From Methylotenera sp. UBA6020 (lineage in GTDB: Bacteria > Pseudomonadota > Gammaproteobacteria > Burkholderiales > Methylophilaceae): 16,119 nt of DNA. Every line of letters begins with the position of its first letter. Positions within the stretch are counted from its first letter, which is position 1. A model generated the notes under the pieces. The model searched no databases. It was not told the origin of the DNA and was given only the letters and a program-made list of their open reading frames with translations. The stretch covers positions 587 through 16,705 of the forward strand of contig DIZU01000005.1 in assembly GCA_002429455.1 (NCBI GenBank), in the 5' to 3' direction. Position numbers and translations under genes: made by a program. Shown here piece after piece: positions 7,395-16,119 of this stretch.

Positions 7395-8498
7395 ATGTTA
7401 CTAGCGTTAGCACAATGGCTGGCAAGAGATATTCATGGGTTTCATGTGTTCAACTACATCACGTTACGTGCGGTGCTGGCCACGCTGACGGCATTGACGA
7501 TTTCATTTGTAGTGGGGCCAGGTTTAATTCGTAAGCTCACCTACTATAAAGTGGGGCAAGCTGTACGTGACGATGGCCCGCAAACGCACCTGATTAAAGC
7601 CGGTACGCCAACCATGGGCGGTGCGCTGATACTAGTGGCTATCGCAATATCTACCTTGCTATGGTCTGATTTAAGCAATCGGTTTGTGTGGGTGGTGTTA
7701 TTTACCACCTTGGGTTTTGGCATCATCGGCTGGGTGGATGATTGGCGCAAAGTCGTGCATCGCAACCCTAAAGGCCTGTCTGCCAAAGAGAAGTATTTCT
7801 GGCAGTCCGTGGTTGGCTTCAGTGTGGCAGTATTTTTGCAACAAACGGCGGTAGTGCCGGCCGAAACGACACTGTTGATCCCGTTTTTCAAAAGCTTAAC
7901 CCTGCCATTAGGCGCGTTTGGCTTCATTTTACTCACCTATTTAGTGGTGGTGGGCAGTAGCAATGCCGTCAACTTAACCGATGGCTTAGATGGTTTGGCC
8001 ATTATGCCAACGGTGATGGTAGCCAGTGCGCTAGCTATATTTGCTTACGTGACTGGCCACTTTTACTTCTCAAAATACTTGGGCATTCCATTTGTGCCAG
8101 GCGCGAGTGAACTGATGGTATTTTGCGCCGCAATGGCGGGCGCAGGTTTAGGATTTTTATGGTTTAACGCTTATCCGGCCGAAGTGTTTATGGGCGATGT
8201 AGGCGCATTGGCGCTAGGGGCGGCACTAGGCATAGTGGCCGTGATAGTACGGCAAGAAATAGTGCTGTTTATTATGGGCGGCGTTTTTGTGGTTGAAACC
8301 TTCTCGGTGGCGGCCCAAGTCACCTATTTCAAATATACCAAGCATAAGACCGGTACTGGCAAGCGTATCTTTTTAATGGCGCCGCTGCATCATCACTATG
8401 AGCAAAAAGGTTGGAAAGAAACGCAAGTGGTCGTGCGTTTTTGGATTATCACCATGATGTTGGTGTTGGTGGGTTTATCAACCCTCAAACTACGCTAG
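7395..8498 (+). CDS. mraY: Phospho-MurNAc-pentapeptide transferase MraY
   Basis: An integral membrane enzyme that moves phospho-MurNAc-pentapeptide from UDP to undecaprenyl phosphate, forming lipid I. The 367-residue sequence has about ten hydrophobic segments. The loops carry [43 protein letters not shown], the N193-L-T-D196-GLDG motif, the [11 protein letters not shown] motif with Asp268 (equivalent to the conserved catalytic-site aspartate), and the PLHHHYE histidine cluster at 332-334. The ATG follows the murF stop with no spacer, and GGAGAG at 7380-7385 is the binding site. It is followed by the only non-overlapping gap of the operon, 54 bp. Confidence 0.97.
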   Translation: MLLALAQWLARDIHGFHVFNYITLRAVLATLTALTISFVVGPGLIRKLTYYKVGQAVRDDGPQTHLIKAGTPTMGGALILVAIAISTLLWSDLSNRFVWVVLFTTLGFGIIGWVDDWRKVVHRNPKGLSAKEKYFWQSVVGFSVAVFLQQTAVVPAETTLLIPFFKSLTLPLGAFGFILLTYLVVVGSSNAVNLTDGLDGLAIMPTVMVASALAIFAYVTGHFYFSKYLGIPFVPGASELMVFCAAMAGAGLGFLWFNAYPAEVFMGDVGALALGAALGIVAVIVRQEIVLFIMGGVFVVETFSVAAQVTYFKYTKHKTGTGKRIFLMAPLHHHYEQKGWKETQVVVRFWIITMMLVLVGLSTLKLR

Positions 8499-8552
8499 AA
8501 ATTTAGATTAGAAACTTAAGATAAAACCTCGAGAAAAACTGACGCAAAACTG
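8499..8552 (+). other. mraY-murD gap with an imperfect tandem repeat
   Basis: This 54-bp gap is the only sizeable spacer in the gene block. Starting at the mraY stop, TAGAAATTTAGAT (8496-8508) is followed directly by TAGAAACTTAAGAT (8509-8522), an imperfect tandem duplication. No clear promoter boxes with proper spacing and no terminator hairpin are visible. The murD start lacks a strong Shine-Dalgarno sequence; the nearest purine stretch, CGAGAAAAA, is about 15-20 bases away. Read-through from mraY is the simplest assumption. Confidence 0.5.
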
Positions 8553-9911
8553 ATGAAATTAGAGCTTAAAAATAAACGTGTGTTAGTGCTGGGGCTTGGT
8601 GAAACCGGGCTCTCGGCTTTGCGCTGGTTAAACACGCAAGGTGCGCGTTTGTCTGTGGCTGATACCCGTGATAACCCACCTGGTATAGAACAGTTAAAAG
8701 CTGAGCTGCCGCAGGTGGGCATTCATGCCGGGGCCTTTCAAGCAGCTAGTTTTGCAGCGGTGGATTTGATCGTAGCGAGCCCTGGGGTCGCCTTAAGCGA
8801 ACCGGAAATTCAGGCGGCGACGCAGCGTGGTATTAGTGTAGTAGGCGATGTGGAGTTGTTTGCACAATATCGCCCGGCTAGTGCCAAGGTGATTGCCATT
8901 ACCGGTGCCAATGGTAAAACCACGGTGACCAGCTTGGTCGGTGAAATGTGCAAAGCAGCTGGCTTAAAAACTATCGTGGCGGGCAATATTGGCTTGCCGG
9001 TATTAGATACGTTAAGCATGGAAGTACCGGATGTCTATGTCTTAGAGCTGTCTAGTTTTCAGCTTGAAACCACCAGTCATTTGCATGCGGATGCCGCAAC
9101 CATGCTGAACTTGTCCGAAGATCACATGGATCGCTATGCCAGCGTACAAGATTACGCCGTGGCAAAGGCACACATTTTTTATGATGCAGTACTGCAGGTG
9201 CTGAATCGTGATGATGCCTGGAGCATGATGATGGCGCGCTCAAAACTGGCCCAAGTGACGTTTGGTTTATCCGCCAATGAGGGCGAGCAGGGCTATGGTT
9301 TAAATCAGCTTGAGGGTGAAACCTGGCTGGCGGATGGCCAAAAAACACTGATTAATTTACAAGATCTAAAAATTGTGGGGCTGCACAATGCGACTAACGC
9401 ATTGGCGGCCGTTGCACTGTGCCGTGGCATTGGCATTGATTACGCGCCCATCATCCAAACGTTATACAACTTCAAAGGCTTGCCGCACCGCGTGGAATGG
9501 GTGGCCAATATTGATGAGGTTGATTATTACGACGACTCAAAAGGCACCAATGTTGGCGCTACTTGTGCGGCTCTTTCCGGTTTGCCACAAAAAGTCGTGT
9601 TGATTGCAGGTGGTGATGGTAAGGGTCAGGATTTCACTCCGCTCGCAGAGGCCGTGGCTGAAAACGCACGGGCGGTGGTACTGATAGGCCGTGATGCACC
9701 GTTGATTGAAGCAGTATTACTGCCCACAGGCGTCGCTTTATATCAGGCGATCGATTTGCCGGAAGCGGTTAATATCGCTAAAAAACTCGCGCAAACAGGT
9801 GATGCCGTGCTGTTGTCACCGGCTTGTGCCAGCTTTGATATGTTCAAAAATTACGTGCATCGTGCAGAGGTTTTTGTGAGCTCAGTAACGCGACTGAAGG
9901 AGGCGGCATGA
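8553..9911 (+). CDS. murD: UDP-MurNAc-L-Ala:D-glutamate ligase MurD
   Basis: The cytoplasmic ATP-dependent ligase that adds D-glutamate, the second residue of the stem peptide. The N-terminal Rossmann-like domain begins [19 protein letters not shown]. The ATPase domain has [16 protein letters not shown] (Lys122), [19 protein letters not shown] and [11 protein letters not shown]. The C-terminal domain has [30 protein letters not shown] and [18 protein letters not shown]. Its 452 residues match the family. The ATG at 8553 has only a weak ribosome binding site, unlike most genes here, but the N-terminus fits homologues and no upstream in-frame start exists in the gap. It ends in an ATGA overlap with ftsW. 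Confidence 0.97.
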   Translation: MKLELKNKRVLVLGLGETGLSALRWLNTQGARLSVADTRDNPPGIEQLKAELPQVGIHAGAFQAASFAAVDLIVASPGVALSEPEIQAATQRGISVVGDVELFAQYRPASAKVIAITGANGKTTVTSLVGEMCKAAGLKTIVAGNIGLPVLDTLSMEVPDVYVLELSSFQLETTSHLHADAATMLNLSEDHMDRYASVQDYAVAKAHIFYDAVLQVLNRDDAWSMMMARSKLAQVTFGLSANEGEQGYGLNQLEGETWLADGQKTLINLQDLKIVGLHNATNALAAVALCRGIGIDYAPIIQTLYNFKGLPHRVEWVANIDEVDYYDDSKGTNVGATCAALSGLPQKVVLIAGGDGKGQDFTPLAEAVAENARAVVLIGRDAPLIEAVLLPTGVALYQAIDLPEAVNIAKKLAQTGDAVLLSPACASFDMFKNYVHRAEVFVSSVTRLKEAA

Positions 9912-11071
9912 TAACGGCCATGCTTAATCGCGAGCGCATCAACTCCCCTAACTACGACCAAGGTTTGTTATGGGTAATTTTGATTTTACTAGGCCTGGGC
10001 TTAGTCATGGTCTATTCAGCGTCTATTGCAATTGCTGAGGTAGATAAAGCGGTTGGTCAAAACAGCAGTTATTACTTGGTGCGCCAAGCTATATTTTTAG
10101 TCATCAGTATCAGTGCCGGCTTTGTGGTGTTCAATATCCCGGTTGCTTGGTGGCAAAAAATGGCGCCCTATTTATTTTTGCTGGGTCTGGCTTTGCTCGT
10201 GCTGGTACTCATTCCTGGCATCGGCCGTGTGGTGGGCGGTAGCCGCCGCTGGTTGTCATTATTTGTGATTAACTTGCAACCATCGGAGTTTATGAAACTA
10301 TTTGCTGCCATGTATGTGGCAGATTACACAGTGCGTAAAGCGGCCTTGATGGATAGTTTTACCCGCGGCTTTTTACCCATGCTAGTGGTGATGCTACTCG
10401 TGGGCGGCCTGTTATTGCGCGAGCCGGATTTCGGCGCATTTGCGGTGATTGCGGCCATTTCGATTTCAATTTTATGGCTAGGCGGCATTAACGGCCGCAT
10501 TTTCGGTGGACTGCTCGTGCTGTTGATCGTAGGTTTTGTATTGTTGATTTGGAGCTCGCCATACCGACTTGAACGTGTCATCGGCTTTATGGACCCATGG
10601 GCTGACCCATACGGTAAAGGCTACCAACTTTCACATGCATTAATCGCATTTGGCCGAGGTGAATGGTTCGGCGTGGGCTTGGGTGCCAGCGTAGAAAAAT
10701 TGCTCTATTTGCCTGAAGCACATACCGACTTTTTATTAGCGGTAATCGCCGAAGAGTTAGGCTTTGTCGGCGTGTTGGCCGTAGTCGGGTTATTTTCATG
10801 GATTGTGATTCGCGCTTTCGGTATCGGCAAAGAAGCTATCGCCAATGAGCGCTATTTCGCTGCTTTGCTCGCGCAAGGGCTAGGTGTATGGATGGGTGTG
10901 CAAGGCATCATCAATATGGGCGTGAACATGGGCATACTGCCGACCAAAGGCCTGACCTTGCCATTGCTGTCGTTTGGTGGCAGCGGCATTTTGGCCAATT
11001 GCATCGCAATGGCGATATTACTCAGAATTGATTTTGAGAATAGACGCATGCAGAAGGGCTTGCCAATATGA
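9908..11071 (+). CDS. ftsW: Septal peptidoglycan glycosyltransferase FtsW
   Basis: A SEDS-family membrane enzyme that polymerises lipid II at the septum together with FtsI. The 387 residues form about ten hydrophobic segments. Family motifs include [64 protein letters not shown] and the periplasmic PEAHTDF, whose Asp274 lies in the position of the proposed catalytic aspartate (Asp297 in Escherichia coli). [14 protein letters not shown] near the C-terminus is also diagnostic and separates it from amino-acid transporters. The ATG overlaps the murD stop as ATGA. AGGAGG at 9898-9903 is a strong binding site but only four bases away, so the in-frame ATG at 9920 is a possible but distant alternative. 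Confidence 0.96.
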   Translation: MITAMLNRERINSPNYDQGLLWVILILLGLGLVMVYSASIAIAEVDKAVGQNSSYYLVRQAIFLVISISAGFVVFNIPVAWWQKMAPYLFLLGLALLVLVLIPGIGRVVGGSRRWLSLFVINLQPSEFMKLFAAMYVADYTVRKAALMDSFTRGFLPMLVVMLLVGGLLLREPDFGAFAVIAAISISILWLGGINGRIFGGLLVLLIVGFVLLIWSSPYRLERVIGFMDPWADPYGKGYQLSHALIAFGRGEWFGVGLGASVEKLLYLPEAHTDFLLAVIAEELGFVGVLAVVGLFSWIVIRAFGIGKEAIANERYFAALLAQGLGVWMGVQGIINMGVNMGILPTKGLTLPLLSFGGSGILANCIAMAILLRIDFENRRMQKGLPI

Positions 11072-12165
11072 GCGCGCACAGCAAGTCAAGCCGAACCCTA
11101 ATGGTGATGGCTGGTGGCACTGGCGGTCATGTCTATCCGGCGATGGCGGTGGCAGATCATTTGAAAACGATGGGCTGGAATATCGTGTGGCTATGCACGG
11201 CGGGTGGTATGGAAAATCGCCTAATCGCAGCTAAAGACTATCAGAAAGCCATGATCACCATGCGCGGCGTGCGTGGCAAAGGTTTGTTGGGCTGGTTGTT
11301 GCTGCCAGTGAAGCTGACTATTGCTTTGGCGCAATCCTATGCAGCAATCCGGAAATTTCAACCGAATCTGGTGCTAGGCATGGGTGGCTTTGCCGCGTTC
11401 CCTGGCGGTTTGATGGCCTATGTGTTGCGTAAACCACTGGTGATTCATGAGCAAAACTCCGTGGCTGGCTTAACCAATAGAACTTTGGCGTGTTTGGCGA
11501 CTAAAGTGCTGGTGGCTTTTCCTGCAGCTTTTGCCAAGAAAATATTATTAGGCAAGGCGACCTTAGTTGGTAACCCGGTACGTGCCGATATCACACAAAT
11601 TTTGCCGCCAGATGCGCGGTTGCAAAGCCATACAGGTGCGCTGCACTTACTGGTGGTGGGTGGTAGTTTGGGCGCACAAGCCTTGAATGATGTATTGCCT
11701 AAAGCCTTGGCTGCAATTACGCCGGAACATCGTCCACAAGTCGTGCATCAAGCCGGTGAAAAACACATTGCCGGATTGCAGGCTAATTATCAAACCGCAG
11801 GTGTGCAAGTCGAGGCAAGGGCATTTATTGAGGACATGGCGGCGATGTACACATGGGCAGACATTGTGATTTGCCGTGCGGGCGCATTGACGATTGCTGA
11901 AGTTTCAGCCGCCGGTGTGGCGAGCATCCTGGTGCCTTTTCCATTTGCAGTGGATGACCATCAAACTGCTAACGCCCATTATTTATCTGATGCGGGCGCG
12001 GCCATCTTGATGCCGCAAACAGAATTTACAGTCGCTAAAGTAGCAGCGTTATTGCAAGACTTAAACCGTGAAAAATGTCTGACGATGGCAATTAAAGCGC
12101 GTGCTTTGGGTAAACCTCAAGCAACGGCTGAAGTTGCCAAACTATGCATGGAGCTTGCAGCATGA
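11068..12165 (+). CDS. murG: Lipid II-forming GlcNAc transferase MurG
   Basis: A membrane-associated GT-B glycosyltransferase (365 residues) on the cytoplasmic face of the inner membrane. It transfers GlcNAc from UDP-GlcNAc to lipid I, giving lipid II. The N-terminal glycine-rich loop is [10 protein letters not shown] (from residue 16). [11 protein letters not shown] and [14 protein letters not shown] follow. The C-terminal half holds the second glycine-rich loop [12 protein letters not shown] and the donor-binding region [24 protein letters not shown] with DDHQTANA. An AAGGG at 11054-11058 precedes the ATG, which overlaps the ftsW stop as ATGA. The end overlaps murC in the same way. Confidence 0.97.
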   Translation: MSAHSKSSRTLMVMAGGTGGHVYPAMAVADHLKTMGWNIVWLCTAGGMENRLIAAKDYQKAMITMRGVRGKGLLGWLLLPVKLTIALAQSYAAIRKFQPNLVLGMGGFAAFPGGLMAYVLRKPLVIHEQNSVAGLTNRTLACLATKVLVAFPAAFAKKILLGKATLVGNPVRADITQILPPDARLQSHTGALHLLVVGGSLGAQALNDVLPKALAAITPEHRPQVVHQAGEKHIAGLQANYQTAGVQVEARAFIEDMAAMYTWADIVICRAGALTIAEVSAAGVASILVPFPFAVDDHQTANAHYLSDAGAAILMPQTEFTVAKVAALLQDLNREKCLTMAIKARALGKPQATAEVAKLCMELAA

Positions 12166-13595
12166 AACATAAAGTCAAAAACATACACTTTGTCGGCATT
12201 GGCGGCTCCGGTATGAGCGGTATTGCTGAAGTGTTGATTAACCTGAACTTTACCGTTAGCGGCTCAGACTTGGCGGTCAATGCGACTACCAAGCGTTTAA
12301 CTGACTTTGGTGCAACGGTGTATCAAGGCCATGCAGCAGAACATCTAGGTGATGCCGATGTGGTGGTGGTTTCCAGCGCGGTAAATGAAGAAAATCCAGA
12401 AGTTAAAGCGGCACGGCAAAAGAAGATTCCCGTGGTACCACGTGCGCTGATGTTGGCCGAGCTGATGCGTTTCAAACAAGGCATTGCTGTTGCCGGTACG
12501 CATGGGAAAACCACCACCACCAGCTTAATTGCCAGTATTTTGGCCGAAGCGGGTATGGACCCCACGTTTGTAATTGGCGGCAAGCTGGAGGCAGCAAATG
12601 CCAACGCCAAGCTTGGCACCGGTGAGTACATTGTGGCGGAGGCGGATGAATCCGATGCTTCATTCCTGCATTTAACGCCGGTCATGGCGGTGGTGACCAA
12701 TATTGACCAAGATCACATGGAAACCTACGAGCATAGCTTTGAAAAACTCAAAAGCGCGTTTGTGGAATTTTTACAGCAGTTGCCATTCTGGGGCATGGCG
12801 GTGGTGTGCTTGGATGATGCCAATATCCGCGAAATTTTGCCGCGCGTGACCAAGCCTGTCATGACCTATGGCTTTAGCGAGGATGCGCGTATCCGGGCAA
12901 AAAACGTACGTGCCGATGATGGCAAGATGCACTTCACGGTGCAACGCATCAACGGCGTGACCACGGAATTTGATGTTACGTTAAATCTGCCCGGCAACCA
13001 CTACGTATTGAATGCGCTTGCGGCCATCGCCATTGCCAGTGAGTTAAACGTGCCAGATGCCGCCATTATCAAAGCGCTTAAAGAATTCAAGGGTGTCGGT
13101 CGTCGTTTTGAGCGCTACGGCGAAATTAACGCCAGAACTCACAATGACCACCCCAGCGGTACCTTTACATTGATTGATGACTACGGCCATCATCCCGTGG
13201 AAATGCAGGCGGTGATTGCCGCCGCGCGTGCCGCATTCCCTGACCGTCGCTTGGTCATGGCGTTTCAGCCGCATCGTTACACACGGACGCGTGATTGTTT
13301 TGAGGACTTTGTCCGCGTGTTATCCAGCGCCGATGCCGTGTTGCTGACTGAAGTATATTCAGCGGGCGAAGCACCGATTATAGCGGCAGATACGCGTTCG
13401 CTTATCCGTGCCATCCGCGTTGCCGGCAAGGTAGAGCCTTTGTTTGTAGAAACTACCGATGAGTTGCCAGAAGCTATTTTGAATATGGCGCATGCCAATG
13501 ATGTGGTCATAGTAATGGGTGCCGGCTCAATTGGGCACGTGGCCGCAAAAACAAAAATGAGCAGTACTTTAGGTGATGGAGCACTGTTAAATTGA
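12162..13595 (+). CDS. murC: UDP-MurNAc:L-alanine ligase MurC
   Basis: The first Mur ligase, which adds L-alanine to UDP-MurNAc in the cytoplasm. At 477 residues it shows the N-terminal [25 protein letters not shown] and [13 protein letters not shown]. The P-loop is [15 protein letters not shown] (Lys116), and [12 protein letters not shown] and [11 protein letters not shown] follow in the central domain. The C-terminal domain has [34 protein letters not shown] and [12 protein letters not shown] short polar insertion ([11 protein letters not shown], after Glu321) sits before [10 protein letters not shown] chose the ATG at 12162 because it forms an ATGA overlap with the murG stop, has GGAG eight bases upstream (12150-12153) and gives the conserved [12 protein letters not shown] start. 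An in-frame ATG at 12144 would add six residues without family support. Confidence 0.96.
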   Translation: MKHKVKNIHFVGIGGSGMSGIAEVLINLNFTVSGSDLAVNATTKRLTDFGATVYQGHAAEHLGDADVVVVSSAVNEENPEVKAARQKKIPVVPRALMLAELMRFKQGIAVAGTHGKTTTTSLIASILAEAGMDPTFVIGGKLEAANANAKLGTGEYIVAEADESDASFLHLTPVMAVVTNIDQDHMETYEHSFEKLKSAFVEFLQQLPFWGMAVVCLDDANIREILPRVTKPVMTYGFSEDARIRAKNVRADDGKMHFTVQRINGVTTEFDVTLNLPGNHYVLNALAAIAIASELNVPDAAIIKALKEFKGVGRRFERYGEINARTHNDHPSGTFTLIDDYGHHPVEMQAVIAAARAAFPDRRLVMAFQPHRYTRTRDCFEDFVRVLSSADAVLLTEVYSAGEAPIIAADTRSLIRAIRVAGKVEPLFVETTDELPEAILNMAHANDVVIVMGAGSIGHVAAKTKMSSTLGDGALLN

Positions 13596-14494
13596 CCGCA
13601 ACAGCGACACACTCTATCCACGGCAAGCTGCACTTGAATGAGCCGCTAGCGCGCTATACCAGTTGGCGCGTAGGTGGTAAGGCAGATCAACTTTACATTC
13701 CTGCCGGGCTGGATGACTTGCGTCAATTTTTACAAAGTTTAGCTGCAACAGAACCAATTTACTTTATGGGATTGGGTTCTAACTTGCTCGTGCGTGACGG
13801 TGGCGTACATGGCACGGTGGTGCTGATGCACAACGTACTGACAGATTTAAAAATGGATGGTGAGCGGGTCTATGCAGAGGCCGGCGTGACTTGCGCCAAG
13901 TTGGCAAAATTCTGCGCCAAGGAAGCTCGGCAAGGCGCTGAGTTTTTTGCGGGAATTCCCGGCACATTAGGTGGTGCGCTTGCCATGAACGCCGGTTGCT
14001 ATGGCACTGAAACCTGGAACGTAGTACATAGTGTGACCACGATTAGCCGGCAAGGACAATTGCATACGCGTGATGCGGCAGAATTTATTGCGAGTTATCG
14101 TCACGTGGATATGCCAGTTGCCGATGAATGGTTTATTGCAGCCTGGCTTGGATTGGCACCTGGTGATGCGCACGAATCTGCGCAAAAGATTAAAGCCTTA
14201 TTAGCTCGGCGCTTAAGTTCACAACCGCTAAATTTACCTAGTGCCGGTTCAACTTTTAGAAACCCTGCGGGGGATTATGCGGCTAGATTGATTGAGGCCA
14301 GCGGCTTGAAAGGTTACATCATTGGCGGCGCGCAAGTTTCGGAAAAGCACGCCAATTTTATTGTGAATATCGGCGGCGCCAATGCGCTGGATATTGAATT
14401 GTTAATTAAACACATGCGCGAAACCGTGTTGGCACAGCACGGCGTAGCGTTGCAGCAAGAAGTTAAAGTGATTGGTGAGTATGAGCACAGATAA
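13592..14494 (+). CDS. murB: UDP-N-acetylenolpyruvoylglucosamine reductase MurB
   Basis: A cytoplasmic flavoenzyme that reduces UDP-GlcNAc-enolpyruvate to UDP-MurNAc with NADPH. FAD-binding motifs include [27 protein letters not shown] and [19 protein letters not shown]. Active-site residues visible are Ser220 in AGSTFRNP (the serine proton donor) and Glu290 in [10 protein letters not shown]. With 300 residues and [19 protein letters not shown] close to the C-terminus, it resembles the shorter type II MurB rather than the longer Escherichia coli form. It appears to start with TTG at 13592, overlapping the murC stop as TTGA, with GGAG ten bases upstream (13578-13581). The next conserved segment lies close behind, so no nearby ATG is a better start. 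Confidence 0.95.
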   Translation: MTATATHSIHGKLHLNEPLARYTSWRVGGKADQLYIPAGLDDLRQFLQSLAATEPIYFMGLGSNLLVRDGGVHGTVVLMHNVLTDLKMDGERVYAEAGVTCAKLAKFCAKEARQGAEFFAGIPGTLGGALAMNAGCYGTETWNVVHSVTTISRQGQLHTRDAAEFIASYRHVDMPVADEWFIAAWLGLAPGDAHESAQKIKALLARRLSSQPLNLPSAGSTFRNPAGDYAARLIEASGLKGYIIGGAQVSEKHANFIVNIGGANALDIELLIKHMRETVLAQHGVALQQEVKVIGEYEHR

Positions 14495-14504
14495 AGAAAT
14501 TTTA

Positions 14505-15428
14505 ATGAATAAGAAGTTCGGAAAAGTCGCGGTACTAATGGGCGGCCGCTCTGGTGAGCGTGAAGTGTCACTGAACAGTGGCGGTGCGGTATTGGCCGCA
14601 TTACAGGCACAGGGCATTGACGCGCACGGGTTTGACCCGCGTGACAAGCCATTACATGACCTGGAAAGTTTTGACCGCGTATTCATTAACTTGCATGGTC
14701 GTTTTGGTGAAGATGGCTGCATACAGGGCGCGCTGGAAATGTTGCAGATTCCCTACACCGGCAGTGGCGTCATGGCCTCAGCCATTGGTATGGATAAATG
14801 GCGGAGTAAATTACTTTGGCGCGCTTTAAATATAGTAACGCCAGATTTTGAGTTGGTTACAGCAACCAGTGACTTTGCCGCCATAGAAGCGAAACTAGGC
14901 TTGCCTTTGTTTGTGAAACCAGCCAATGAAGGCTCTAGTATCGGCATTAGTAAAGTTAAAGATGCGGGTGGCTTAGCGGCGGCGTACGAGTTGGCGGCAG
15001 AAGCTGACCCGCTGGTGATTGCAGAGAAATTTGTCGGTGGCGGTGAATATACCGTCGGCATTATTGGCGACGCAGCCTTAGGATTTAAGGCTTTGCCTAT
15101 TATTCGTATCGTGCCAAAAAACGAATTCTATGACTTTGAAGCGAAATATCTACGCAACGATACTGAGTATTTATGCCCATGTGGACTAAGTGCAGAAAAA
15201 GAAGCACAAATCCAGCAAGAAGCATTGCAGGCATTCAGCGCCATCGGTTGCAAGGGTTGGGGGCGCGTAGATTTTTTAATGGATGCCGCAGGTAATCATT
15301 ATTTTCTAGAAGTGAATACCAGCCCCGGCATGACAGACCACAGTTTAGTGCCAATGGCGGCGAAAGCAGCAGGCATTAGTTTTGATGAACTGGTAGTGCG
15401 TATATTGGAGTCGGCCGATGTGGGATAG
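14505..15428 (+). CDS. ddlB: D-alanine--D-alanine ligase DdlB
   Basis: A cytoplasmic ATP-grasp ligase that makes the D-Ala-D-Ala dipeptide used by MurF. Visible family motifs: [19 protein letters not shown] at the N-terminus, [69 protein letters not shown] and [17 protein letters not shown] near the end. From ATG 14505 it has 307 residues, almost the length of Escherichia coli DdlB (306). It begins a few residues before the first strand, as homologues do. ATG 14481 would add eight residues and overlap murB by 14 bases; TTG 14472 would add eleven. None has a strong binding site, so the exact start is uncertain. The end overlaps ftsQ by 11 bases. Confidence 0.95.
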   Translation: MNKKFGKVAVLMGGRSGEREVSLNSGGAVLAALQAQGIDAHGFDPRDKPLHDLESFDRVFINLHGRFGEDGCIQGALEMLQIPYTGSGVMASAIGMDKWRSKLLWRALNIVTPDFELVTATSDFAAIEAKLGLPLFVKPANEGSSIGISKVKDAGGLAAAYELAAEADPLVIAEKFVGGGEYTVGIIGDAALGFKALPIIRIVPKNEFYDFEAKYLRNDTEYLCPCGLSAEKEAQIQQEALQAFSAIGCKGWGRVDFLMDAAGNHYFLEVNTSPGMTDHSLVPMAAKAAGISFDELVVRILESADVG

Positions 15429-16119
15429 GCCGACTTTACTCAATTGGATAGCCAACCTCTTGTTTGCCTTGAGTGTGGTGGTGATGTTATATGCGGCCTT
15501 GTATGTCGTGGTGCATTTGCCGATATTCCCGTTGCGTGAAGTTAAGATTGATGGCCAATTAAGTCATGTTAGCCGTGAACAGGTGAAGTTGATTGTGGCT
15601 AAGCATTTGAAAGGTAATTTTTTTACGCTGGATTTAATTAAAGCGCGTGATGCATTCGAAAAATTACCATGGGCACGTAACGTGAGCTTGCGTCGGCGCT
15701 GGCCAGATAAATTAGAAGTGTCGATAGAGGAGCATCAGGCCTTGGCACGGTGGGGCAGTATTGCATTGGTGAACACGCATGGGGAGTTGTTTCATGCGGC
15801 ATCTGGTAGTGATTTGCCGGTGTTTTATGGCCCCGGTGACGGCGTGATAGAGGTTGCGTCGCAATATGGTGAATTTAGCAAAGCACTAAAAGCAGCAAAC
15901 TTAGAAATCGCCAGCCTAGGGCTAACCCCTAGACGTGCATGGCAAATCACCACTACCAATGGCATGGTCGTTGAGCTAGGCCGGGTTGAAATGCAAGCAC
16001 GATTAGAAAAGTTTGCCGGTGTTTACAGCAGTACGATTGCAGGTTTGAATAAAAAAATTACTTATGCAGATTTGCGCTATCCCAATGGATTTGCATTGCG
16101 TAAGCCTACTGAAGCAATG
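15418..16119 (+). CDS. ftsQ: Cell division protein FtsQ, partial (open at the right edge)
   Basis: A bitopic divisome protein that recruits FtsL/FtsB and so controls septal synthesis. I translated 234 residues without a stop from ATG 15418, running off the window end. After a short cytoplasmic tail ([10 protein letters not shown]) there is one membrane segment at about 12-32. A POTRA domain follows, with [37 protein letters not shown] and [11 protein letters not shown]. The FtsQ domain proper includes LVNTHGELF and [11 protein letters not shown] at 15407-15410, seven bases upstream, supports the start, which lies inside the ddlB 3' end (11-bp overlap). Only the C-terminal part should be missing. 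Confidence 0.95.
   Translation, partial: MWDRPTLLNWIANLLFALSVVVMLYAALYVVVHLPIFPLREVKIDGQLSHVSREQVKLIVAKHLKGNFFTLDLIKARDAFEKLPWARNVSLRRRWPDKLEVSIEEHQALARWGSIALVNTHGELFHAASGSDLPVFYGPGDGVIEVASQYGEFSKALKAANLEIASLGLTPRRAWQITTTNGMVVELGRVEMQARLEKFAGVYSSTIAGLNKKITYADLRYPNGFALRKPTEAM

Noticed and set aside
7544..7936. 130-residue open frame on the minus strand
   Set aside because: It is antisense to conserved mraY codons, lacks recognisable motifs and has no independent promoter or ribosome site.
12144..12161. ATG at 12144 as the start of murC
   Set aside because: It adds six residues with no counterpart in MurC proteins. The ATG at 12162 overlaps the murG stop and has GGAG at good spacing.
12323..12700. 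125-residue open frame on the minus strand
   Set aside because: It lies wholly inside murC, opposite its P-loop and central domain, with no family resemblance or binding site. It is a shadow frame of a conserved gene.
14472..14504. TTG 14472 or ATG 14481 as the start of ddlB
   Set aside because: Both extend into the murB end and add residues before the usual Ddl N-terminus. ATG 14505 gives the standard length, though this remains uncertain because all binding sites are weak.
776..16119. A hidden novel system, mobile element, CRISPR array or defence genes among the coding region
   Set aside because: Every long + strand frame is accounted for by canonical dcw genes with intact motifs. I saw no repeats, transposase or integrase motifs, or foreign-looking segments.

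Overview
This window is the upstream two-thirds of a Gram-negative dcw (division and cell wall) cluster, all on the + strand. It is preceded by the 3' part of the RNase P RNA gene. Gene order is rnpB (partial) - mraZ - rsmH - ftsL - ftsI - murE - murF - mraY - murD - ftsW - murG - murC - murB - ddlB - ftsQ (partial, open at the right edge). The set of genes, the meso-DAP motif in MurE, FtsL/FtsQ-type divisome proteins and the rnpB-mraZ adjacency (as I recall it from Pseudomonas) indicate a proteobacterium. Moderate GC, the short type II-like MurB and the protein sequences look most like a betaproteobacterium, perhaps a Methylophilaceae (Methylotenera/Methylophilus) relative. That taxonomic guess rests on memory, not on a search.

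Region 1-775: the 3' domain of RNase P RNA ends near 240 and is followed by one or two small hairpins, one of them a plausible terminator. An AT-rich stretch follows, then a convincing sigma70-like promoter (489-517). Immediately downstream are three 10-bp-phased GTGGG/GTGGA repeats (526-550) that match the known MraZ operator architecture. Between the predicted transcription start (about 524) and mraZ (776) lies an unusually long leader of about 250 nt. It has a long-range stem followed by a T run, and a 12-codon upstream ORF with its own Shine-Dalgarno sequence.

Region 776-16119: fourteen genes packed almost without gaps. Most junctions are ATGA, GTGA, TTGA or TAATG overlaps, so the block is probably translationally coupled and transcribed as one unit. 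The only real intergenic gap is 54 bp, between mraY and murD.

How the genes work together: MurB completes UDP-MurNAc. MurC, MurD, MurE and MurF add L-Ala, D-Glu, meso-DAP and D-Ala-D-Ala in turn, and DdlB supplies the D-Ala-D-Ala. MraY and MurG build lipid I and lipid II at the inner membrane. FtsW and FtsI polymerise and cross-link septal peptidoglycan, and FtsL and FtsQ belong to the complex that activates them. MraZ is the probable autoregulator and RsmH a 16S rRNA methyltransferase. I see no mobile element, CRISPR array, defence system or tRNA. The protein-coding part is conventional; the parts that deserve a second look are the mraZ leader and the Ser/Lys-rich N-terminal extension of RsmH.
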